Assembly (NCBI RefSeq): GCF_900114415.1
Contig: NZ_FOSZ01000003.1
Coordinates: 124,001-188,000, forward strand
DNA from: Shimia haliotis
GTDB taxonomy: Bacteria; Pseudomonadota; Alphaproteobacteria; Rhodobacterales; Rhodobacteraceae
DNA: 64,000 bases
Reading direction: 5' to 3'
In this document: piece after piece, positions 1 to 10,100 of the stretch
Position numbering within the stretch: the first letter of the stretch is position 1
Layout of the letters: every line of letters starts with the position of its first letter
Position numbers and translations under genes: made by a program
The notes under the pieces: generated by a model
The model's database searches: none
Told to the model about the DNA's origin: nothing
The model's input: only the letters and a program-made list of their open reading frames with translations

Positions 1-944
1 ATGACGGGTTTGGGGCCAAACCGGGTGTCCGCTTTCCCGCCAAGCCATGCAAAAATGGCACCTGCAATGATGGCCAGAATGCCAAAGATACCCACATCAA
101 CCACGGACCATTCCAGCACGCCGGCCGCATAGATGCCACCAAAGGTGTACATCCCGTTCAGCGCGTCCCGATAGAACATGGAGCTGCTGAGGTAGGCGAA
201 AAGCGACGGGGTTTTGGGCAGATTCTTTACCGTTCCGACCACGTCCTTGATGGCCTTGAGCGTTGCGCCCTTGGCTGGTCGCGCCGGTTTGGGGTCACGC
301 ACCCAAAGGAAAAACGGGATCATAAACACCATGTACCAGATCGCGGTCAGCGGTCCGACCGACCGCGTGCCTTCGCGCTGTTCCGCGTCCAACCCCAAAA
401 TCGGGTCTATGCCGATCAGCGTTTTGCCGGTTTCGGCATTTTCCGCCAGAAGCGTCAACATGATCACGAGCGCCAGCAGGCCCCCTACGTACCCAAATGC
501 CCAGCCGTTTCCGGAAATGCGCCCCAGCTCTTCTTTGTTGCCAAGATCGGGCAGCATTGAGTTGGTGAAGATCGTGGCGAATTCCATCCCGATCATACCA
601 ATCGCAAAAAGCGTCAAGGTCCACGTCAGGTTAAAGCTCCCCGGTGCCGCCCACCACAGACCAAAAGAGCCGCAGACATACATGATGGAAAAGAGCCAGA
701 TCCAGCGAAGCCGGTTGCCAAAGGTATCGGCCATTGCCCCGAGGATAGGCGCCATGATCGCGATCACAACACCTGCTGCGGCGATGCCAAATCCCCATGC
801 AGCCTGTGCTTCGGCGCCATCACCGATCAAATCCTTGATGTATGGCGCAAAAATAAAGGTGATCAACAAGGTGTTGTACGGCTGACTTGCCCAATCAAAG
901 AAAAACCAGCCCCAGATGCGCTTACGCGCGGAAACCTCAGACAT
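1..944 (-). CDS. Atg22/UMF1-like MFS transporter, 3' end cut by window
   Basis: This is the N-terminal 314 residues of a polytopic inner-membrane protein; the stop codon lies outside the window. The start ATG at 944 is followed by an early FFDWASQPYNTL segment, which is typical of the Atg22-like (UMF1) branch of the major facilitator superfamily. Several hydrophobic segments follow, with a loop near residues 60-70 (ADTFGNR) and a charged central loop. The substrate of bacterial members is not established. It reads away from the thioesterase gene at 1001 in the same orientation. A short palindrome (955-972) lies just upstream. The family is fairly sure; the function is not. Confidence 0.8.
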   Translation of the reverse strand, partial: MSEVSARKRIWGWFFFDWASQPYNTLLITFIFAPYIKDLIGDGAEAQAAWGFGIAAAGVVIAIMAPILGAMADTFGNRLRWIWLFSIMYVCGSFGLWWAAPGSFNLTWTLTLFAIGMIGMEFATIFTNSMLPDLGNKEELGRISGNGWAFGYVGGLLALVIMLTLLAENAETGKTLIGIDPILGLDAEQREGTRSVGPLTAIWYMVFMIPFFLWVRDPKPARPAKGATLKAIKDVVGTVKNLPKTPSLFAYLSSSMFYRDALNGMYTFGGIYAAGVLEWSVVDVGIFGILAIIAGAIFAWLGGKADTRFGPKPV

Positions 945-954
945 CCCCGTCCCC

Positions 955-972
955 AGTATGTTTTTCCATACT
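955..972. promoter_or_regulatory. Palindrome upstream of the MFS transporter gene
   Basis: The 6-bp arms AGTATG and CATACT are perfect inverted repeats separated by six bases. The palindrome ends 11 bases before the start codon of the minus-strand transporter gene, where an operator or a 5'-UTR hairpin would lie. No T-run follows on the minus strand, so it is not an obvious terminator. The binding protein is unknown. Confidence 0.35.
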
Positions 973-1000
973 TAGACCGCCAGTCCGGATTAATAGCAAG

Positions 1001-1537
1001 TTAATCCTGCTCTGGCGGCCAAGGTCTTGTTGCGTCGGCCTCGATCCAATTCATGACCCACGCGGGTGCCAACGGTCGTGGTGCCTTCACGGGCAAGGCG
1101 TTCATCACGGTGTCAGGAGGCACGATGCCGTTGCTGCCGGTGATTGCAGCCCGATACAACGCCTGATTGGCGCATTCGCCATTCTGCTTCCACATGGTTT
1201 GTTCCAGATAAACAAATTTGTCATCCCAATACACCGCGCGACTGCGCATCGTGATTTTCTCGAATGTGCGTATCCGGCGGCGATATCGAACGGACACTCC
1301 GGCCATCGTCATGCCCCACCGATTTGACCGCAAGGTTTCAATTAAACCTATACGTCGCGCCAAGGGTATGCGGCCCAAATCAAAAAGCGTGAGTGTACGC
1401 CCGTTGTTGAGCTCCATCCACAAATCGATGTCCGACGGCCAGCATCGGTGCTCTGACACATGCGTGCCCGTCAACGGCAAAGGCGCCGCGTTGCGATACT
1501 TCACCATTTCTTTGACCATTCGCATGATGGGATACAT
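1001..1537 (-). CDS. Acyl-CoA thioesterase-like protein (hotdog fold)
   Basis: The 178-residue product resembles the THEM6/4HBT_2 group of hotdog thioesterases. It carries the PSDIDLWMELNNGR region, followed by a FDLGR helix and a segment of alternating beta strands. Members hydrolyse acyl-CoA or acyl-ACP thioesters, but the substrate here cannot be read from the sequence. The start ATG at 1537 is the first in frame; a second Met at codon 5 is possible. It is monocistronic, with 56 bases to the transporter gene on the same strand. The cytoplasmic location is inferred from the lack of a signal peptide. Confidence 0.7.
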   Translation of the reverse strand: MYPIMRMVKEMVKYRNAAPLPLTGTHVSEHRCWPSDIDLWMELNNGRTLTLFDLGRIPLARRIGLIETLRSNRWGMTMAGVSVRYRRRIRTFEKITMRSRAVYWDDKFVYLEQTMWKQNGECANQALYRAAITGSNGIVPPDTVMNALPVKAPRPLAPAWVMNWIEADATRPWPPEQD

Positions 1538-1678
1538 CGACTCGGTCCTTGCTAGGTTGCGATGTGGGCCTTCAACGCCTGTTGCAACGGATCGTCAACC
1601 GTGAACCCGCGACAGGCTTGTGATTCCGTCTGAGGGTGCTTAATTGTTGGCCGAAACCAACAAAAAGGATCCTTGGCG

Positions 1679-1960
1679 ATGATGGCAATCTATGGCCCGC
1701 TAAAGCTCATTCTGGACGTCGCCTTTTTCATAATGATCGTGCACATCATCATGAGCTGGCTGATCAATTTTCAGGTCTTGAATCTGCGCCAGCCGATTGT
1801 CGGGCAGATCTGGATGGGTCTGAACCGCCTGCTTGAGCCGATCTACGAACCGGTGCGCCGCATCCTGCCTGATACACGACCTCTTGATCTGGCACCGTTG
1901 GTGGTCTTTATCATCATCATCTCGCTGCGCGATTATATCCTCCCGACTATTCTGTTCTAG
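1679..1960 (+). CDS. YggT family membrane protein
   Basis: A 93-residue inner-membrane protein with two hydrophobic segments (about residues 8-30 and 68-88) separated by the conserved loop containing PI...W.GLNRLLEPIYEPVRRILP, which defines the YggT family. Some members act in envelope osmotic tolerance or cell-division site placement; the role here is not known. I chose ATG 1679 because AAGGA at 1665-1669 lies nine bases upstream. An in-frame TTG at 1673 is too close to that site. A hairpin (arms TTGTTGG at 1644-1650 and CCAACAA at 1657-1663) sits directly before the ribosome site. Confidence 0.85.
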   Translation: MMAIYGPLKLILDVAFFIMIVHIIMSWLINFQVLNLRQPIVGQIWMGLNRLLEPIYEPVRRILPDTRPLDLAPLVVFIIIISLRDYILPTILF

Positions 1961-2038
1961 GCGGGACCCCCTTGCCCCCGATCGGTGCCTGTGGGACAGT
2001 CTGACAAAGAGCAGACTGCCCCAAGAAACAGGTCCCAT

Positions 2039-4078
2039 ATGCCAGCCGCTGCCACGGTTTTGAGCGATGTATTCGGCTTTGAAAACTTCCGCCCAGGTCA
2101 GGAAGAAATCGTTGACGCGGTGACGCGTGGCGACAACGTGCTTGCGATTATGCCGACCGGCGGTGGCAAATCCTTGTGTTTTCAGCTTCCCGCACTTTTG
2201 CGCGATGGTGTCACCGTGGTGATTTCCCCTCTGATTGCCTTGATGCGGGATCAGGTGCGGGCTCTGCGCGAAAGCGGTGTCGAGGCTGGCGCGCTGACCT
2301 CCGGAAATACGGATGAGGAAACATCTCAGGTTTGGGATGCACTCGGCGATGGCAGACTGAAACTGTTGTATATCGCGCCAGAACGCCTTGGGTCGCACGC
2401 GGCTTTGGGAATGCTGCGCGATATCAACGTGTCTCTGATAGCTGTAGATGAGGCACATTGCGTCAGCCAATGGGGGCATGATTTTCGCCCCGACTATTTG
2501 CGAATTGGCGAGTTGCAGCGGGCGCTGGATGTCCCGGTCGCCGCCTTCACTGCCACAGCGGATGCGGAAACCCGCGCCGAGATCGTTGAAAGGCTGTTTG
2601 GGGGCCTTGCACCCCAGACATTTTTGCACGGGTTTGATCGGCCCAATATTCATCTTGCCTTCGCTGCCAAAGACAATCCCCGACGCCAGATTTTGCAATT
2701 TGCCGCTGGGCGCAAAGGGCAGTCCGGAATCGTGTATTGCGGCACGCGAGCCAAGACTGAAACTCTGGCCAAGGCTCTGCGCGAAGACGGACATTCCGCG
2801 CTGCATTATCATGGGGGAATGGAGGCCGCCGATCGTCGTGATACCGAAGTCCGGTTTCAACAGGAGGACGGCCTGATTGTGGTGGCAACCGTCGCTTTTG
2901 GTATGGGTGTGGACAAGCCTGATATCCGGTGGGTTGCCCACGCCGATTTGCCGAAATCAATCGAATCCTACTATCAGGAAATTGGCCGCGCTGGACGCGA
3001 TGGCGGGCCTGCGGAAACGCTGACGCTTTTTGGCCCAGACGATATTCGCCTGCGGCGCTCCCAGATCGACGAAGGGCTCGCACCGCCAGAACGCCGTGCC
3101 GCGGACCATGCGCGATTGAATGCGTTGCTTGGATTGGCCGAGGCTTTGCGATGCCGGCGGGAAAAACTGCTCGCATACTTTGGCGAAACCGAAGTGACCT
3201 GTGGCAAATGCGATCTTTGCGACACCCCCGCAGATGTCTTTGACGGGACCGAAGCGGTCCGCAAAGCGCTTTCCGCCATCCTGCGTACAGAAGAATGGTT
3301 CGGCTCCGGACATCTGATCGACATTCTTCTTGGCAATGAAACCGACCGTGTGCGCGAGCGCGGTCATGACAGTTTGCCGACCTTCGGCGTGGGCAAAGAA
3401 TATGATAAACGCCAATGGCAGGCCGTTTTTCGTCAGATGATGGGTCATGACCTCGTGCGACCAAATCCAGAACGTCATGGTGCTCTGACCATGACAGATT
3501 GTGCCCTTCCGGTTTTGAAGGGGCAGCAATCTGTGGAGCTTCGACGGGATACCATCAAAACAGCGGCACGCCGTCCGGCAGTGAAAACGTTGGTCAGTGA
3601 GGAAAACACCCCGCTGATGTCGGCCCTCAAGGCAAAGCGCCGCGCGTTGGCTGAGGCCGCAAAGGTGCCGGCCTATATTATTTTCAACGACAAAACCTTG
3701 GCCGAAATGGCCGAAAGCCGCCCCGCGAATTTGGATCAAATGGCGCAGGTTGGCGGTGTAGGCGCCAAGAAGTTGGCCACCTATGGTGATGCCTTTCTTG
3801 AGGTGATCAACGGGGCGGCCGACGAGATGCATCCGAGTCGACGCAAGATTGCCGGACACCAAAGTGCGTCTGTCTACGATCAATTACTCGAAGTGCAGTC
3901 TGAACTGATGCGCGGCCCCGACGGGATCGACAAGCCGATGAGTTGTTCGGCGTCTTTGTTGGCAAAAGTTGCCAGCTCTCGTCCCAGCGACATGACTGCG
4001 ATGAATAGAATTCTGGGTGAACGCCGTACGGAACGCTTTGGTGATGCGTTTCTGGACGTGCTGCGACACGCCGACTGA
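2039..4078 (+). CDS. recQ: ATP-dependent DNA helicase RecQ
   Basis: A 3'-5' DNA helicase of 679 residues acting in recombination and fork repair. Walker A MPTGGGKS is at about 38-45, the DEAH box at 137-140, the aromatic-rich loop at 141-150, and motif VI QEIGRAGRDGG at about 313-323. Zinc-binding cysteines are near 372, 388, 391 and 394, followed by a winged-helix RQC region. The C-terminus has an HRDC domain (about 525-591) and a second HRDC-like repeat (about 612-676) ending in ERFGDAFLDVL. ATG 2039 matches the usual RecQ N-terminus. GTG 1985 would add 18 residues, and neither start has a strong ribosome site. yaaA follows 20 bases later. Confidence 0.95.
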   Translation: MPAAATVLSDVFGFENFRPGQEEIVDAVTRGDNVLAIMPTGGGKSLCFQLPALLRDGVTVVISPLIALMRDQVRALRESGVEAGALTSGNTDEETSQVWDALGDGRLKLLYIAPERLGSHAALGMLRDINVSLIAVDEAHCVSQWGHDFRPDYLRIGELQRALDVPVAAFTATADAETRAEIVERLFGGLAPQTFLHGFDRPNIHLAFAAKDNPRRQILQFAAGRKGQSGIVYCGTRAKTETLAKALREDGHSALHYHGGMEAADRRDTEVRFQQEDGLIVVATVAFGMGVDKPDIRWVAHADLPKSIESYYQEIGRAGRDGGPAETLTLFGPDDIRLRRSQIDEGLAPPERRAADHARLNALLGLAEALRCRREKLLAYFGETEVTCGKCDLCDTPADVFDGTEAVRKALSAILRTEEWFGSGHLIDILLGNETDRVRERGHDSLPTFGVGKEYDKRQWQAVFRQMMGHDLVRPNPERHGALTMTDCALPVLKGQQSVELRRDTIKTAARRPAVKTLVSEENTPLMSALKAKRRALAEAAKVPAYIIFNDKTLAEMAESRPANLDQMAQVGGVGAKKLATYGDAFLEVINGAADEMHPSRRKIAGHQSASVYDQLLEVQSELMRGPDGIDKPMSCSASLLAKVASSRPSDMTAMNRILGERRTERFGDAFLDVLRHAD

Positions 4079-4098
4079 CCAAGGAAAAGGAACCACCG

Positions 4099-4856
4099 AT
4101 GCTGACTGTGATTTCTCCGGCCAAACGCCTGAATTGGGACGCTGTAGATGGCCCGATCACGCAACCCGAGTTTCAGGAGGACGCCATCAGATTGGCAAAG
4201 ACGATGCGTAATTTGACGCTTGGTGATCTGCGCAAACTTATGGACCTGAGTCCTGATCTAGCAAAGCTCAACCGCGATCGGTTCAAGGCATTTTCCGATG
4301 CACCGGACGCCGAGATCACCAGACCTGCGGTGTATGCTTTTGCCGGTGACACATACACCGGATTGGATGCCGGCAGTTTGGATGCTGACGAGATGGGCTT
4401 TGCGCAGGACCACCTGCGAATTCTGTCGGGGTTGTACGGAGTCCTTCGTCCCTGTGATGCGATTCAGCCTTATCGCCTCGAGATGGGAAGCCGCCTGAAA
4501 ACCCGTCGCGGCAAGTCATTGTATGACTACTGGCGCGATGGTCCGGCCAAAGCTTTGAAAGATCAGGCTGCAGCTGTTGACACCGACACACTCCTGAACT
4601 GTGCAAGTCAGGAGTATTTTGGCGCGGTGGACCTTAAAGCGCTTAAGCTGCGGGTCGTGACGCCTGTGTTTATGGAGGAAAGAAACGGAGAGGCCAAAAT
4701 CGTGTCGTTCTTTGCCAAGAAGGCGCGGGGGTCTATGGCGCGGTTTGTCATCCAGAACCGGATTACGAGCGCCGATGGAGCGAAGGACTTTGACTACGGC
4801 GGATATAGTTTTCAGCCGGACATGTCAGAGGGCGACCGTTGGGTTTTCCTAAGAGA

Positions 4857-4872
<16 letters not shown>
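4099..4872 (+). CDS. yaaA: Peroxide stress protein YaaA (DUF328/UPF0246)
   Basis: A 257-residue protein with the family's conserved start (MLTVISPAKRLNW) and the region LSGLYGVLRPCDAIQPYRLEMG near residues 110-135. In E. coli YaaA lowers intracellular free iron and protects DNA from hydrogen peroxide; transfer of that role is by family. The ribosome site AAGGAAAAGGA precedes ATG 4099 by about eight bases. The gene lies 20 bases after recQ on the same strand, so the two may be co-transcribed, which fits a DNA-protection theme. Its last 16 bases overlap the end of the convergent histidine kinase gene. Confidence 0.93.
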
Positions 4873-7052
<2,180 letters not shown>

Positions 7053-7198
7053 GCGTGCGACCTCAGACTCGGAGTTGGGTTGCCGGCATTCTGGTGGCAG
7101 GAGATGAACATCAACTTAAGCCAAGTCATAAAGGTGGAATCGTTGCATTGGTCCACGCACCCGTGCCACCATTCCGATGCTTTCAGCAGGAGAGACCT

Positions 7199-10100
7199 AT
7201 GCGCCGGCTCGCGATTTCATTTATCAGTTTTGTTTCATTTGCTTTTCATGGAGTGTTGGCGATTGCAGAGCAATCCAATATTCCCGATCGCCGCATCGTT
7301 GTAAGCCGCGATCTCGATTTCTACGGGTCGGATCTGCAGAATATTTTCGACACAACCTATGAGGCATGTGTGAATGCCTGCCTCGCGAATCATGACTGCG
7401 CAGCTTTTACATTCAACTCGCGTTCCAATGCCTGCTTTCCCAAGGGTGGGATCACCGACAAGCAGCCGTACGAAGGCGCGTTGTCCGGCGAAGTTCTGAC
7501 CGCAAACGCCGGCGCACCGGAGCTAGCTGCGGTGCGTGCCGACGAGATCGGGTTTCTGGGCGCGTCCGATCTGCGCCGCGCCAAGGAACAAGCTCTCAAT
7601 ATCGGGCGTACTCACGCGGCAGGTCCGTGGAGTGTCGAAGAAATGCTGGTAGCCGCATCGGACCGGCGTGCAAAACACGAGCTGACAAGTGCAATGCGGT
7701 GGACAGGTGGCGCACTCAGCAAGGCTGATACCAGCGATCTCTGGGTGGAATATGCGCGTCTCAACGGGACCATCGAAGGAGAGACATCCGCAGAAACCCG
7801 TCGTTATCGCGATCGGGCTTTCATTGCGTCCATAAATGCCTATCTTCGTGCCAGCACCGATGGTGAGCGTGTGACAGCGCTGCTCACTTTGTCGGAACGG
7901 CTTGAACAGCGCAATCGGGGTCGCAACATGCTGCAAGCCCTGCGTCTGGCAGAAACAATCCAACCGCGATCAGACGTGGTGTCCGCGCTGGATGACGCCA
8001 TTGGGAAGTACGGCTTCCGCATCACCGAGCACAAAGTGGAAAACGATCTGGCGGACCCTCGTCTTTGTGTGGAATTCAATGAACCGTTGGTGAAATCCGG
8101 TGTGGACTACGCACCCTATGTGAAACTTCCGGATGCCCGGCTGGCGGTGCAGGCAGAGGGCAGCCAACTTTGTGTTGAAGGTCTGACTCATGGCCAGCGC
8201 GTCACGGTCACTTTCCGGCAGGGCCTGCCCGCCGATAGCGGCGAATCCCTAATCAAGGATATTGCCATCACTGCCTATGTGCGTGACCGCAGCCCGAGCG
8301 TCGGGTTCGCTGGACGGGCTTATGTCTTACCACGCACCAGTGCCGCGGGTTTGCCTATCGAGACAGTGAATCTCGATCAGGTGGATTTGACCCTTCAACG
8401 GGTCAGCGACCGCAATCTGCTGCGCGCAATACAAGACAGCTATTTTGGGAAGCCACTGAGTTATTGGCAGTTCGAGGACTTCAATAGGGACGTGGCAGAA
8501 ACCGTGTGGACCGGGTCCGGCGATGTACAGAACACCCTGAACCAGACAATGACCACGCGTTTGCCGATTGGTGAAGCTCTGAAGGATCAACCAACGGGTG
8601 TCTATGCGCTGACCGCCGATTTGCCGGGGGCCGATGTGTATGACGAGACATCAAGCACCCAGTGGTTCATCTTGTCAGACATTGGCATGACCAGCCTGAG
8701 CGGGGTCGACGGCCTCCATGTGTTTGTACGCCATTTGAGTGATGCCAGTGCATGGGAAGGCGCCAAGGTAACGCTTCTGAGCCGCGCAAATCGTGTATTG
8801 GGCACCGTGGATAGTGATGCTGAAGGCTACGCGCGTTTTGATGCCGGATTGACACGTGGGTCTGGCGGAGCAGCACCGGCTTTGGTTTTGGTCGAAGCTG
8901 GGGATGACTTCTCCTTCCTGTCGCTGACGGATCCTGCGTTCGACTTGTCAGACCGCGGAGTTGAAGGGCGTCAGCCAGCACCGCCAATCGATCTTTTCGT
9001 GACCACCGACCGAGGGGCCTATCGTGCTGGCGAAACCATTCACGTGACGGCTCTAACACGGGGCGATGTCGCACAAGCTCTGCCCGGCCTGCCGGTCACG
9101 GCAATCCTGACCCGACCCGATGGCGTGGAATATGCCCGACATATCTCGATGCGGGACGCCGCCGGAGGGCATGTGTTTTCTCTGCCATTGGGCGCAAGCG
9201 TGCCCCGCGGGGCTTGGCGGATCAGTTTCAAAACTGATCTGGATGCGCCTGCCTTGGCGACCAGAAAGGTCCTCGTGGAAGATTTTCTGCCCGAGCGCAT
9301 CGATTTCGACCTGACGTTGCCGAATGCGCCACTGGACTCGGCCAATATGCCGCCACTCAAAGTGGCCGCGCGTTATCTGTTTGGCGCACCGGGTTCGGAT
9401 TTGGATATCGAAGGCGAGCTCCGCCTAAAACCGCGCAAGGATGTGGCGGGTTTCGACGGGTATAGCTTTGGCTGGCACGACAAACCGTTTTATGCCAGCA
9501 CAGAGTATTTCGGTGGCGAAGTCACAGACGCAAATGGTCTCGCGGACGTCTTTTTGCCGTTGCCGGACCAAGTGGCGGAAGGCCGTCCATTGCAAGCAGA
9601 CATCAAAGTGCGGGTGCTTGAAGGATCCGGCCGTCCGGTAGAACGCACCTTGACCCACCCGGTGGCCGCGGCTGGGTCCATGATCGGCGTCAAACCAATG
9701 TTTGAAGATGTGGTGGCGGAAGGCACCAGTGCCCGGTTTCAAATCATCGCGCTTGATGCCGAGCTGGAACCGACAAACATGAAAGTACAGTGGACGGTCA
9801 ACCGTGTGCGCACCACATATCAGTGGTATCAACTTTATGGTGATTGGGAGTGGGAGCCCACAACACGTCGCACCCGCGTGGCCAGCGGCGAACTTACGCT
9901 TGGTGACGATCCCATTGCAATCGAAGCCCCTGTGGAATGGGGGCGTTACGAGGTTGTTGTTGAACAGGTGGGAGGCGATCATGTCGCCAGTTCATCGGAA
10001 TTCTATGCCGGCTGGTATGCGCCCGCTGACGCCTCAGACACGCCAGACACACTTGAACTGTCGCTGGATAAAGACGGATATCACAGTGGTGAAACCGCCG

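Noticed and set aside
295..885. Open frames on both strands inside the MFS transporter gene, one reading plus-strand 214-885.
   Set aside because: They are antisense or out of frame to a clear membrane protein. Their products are Arg/Pro/Ser-rich with no fold, as expected of shadow frames in GC-rich DNA.
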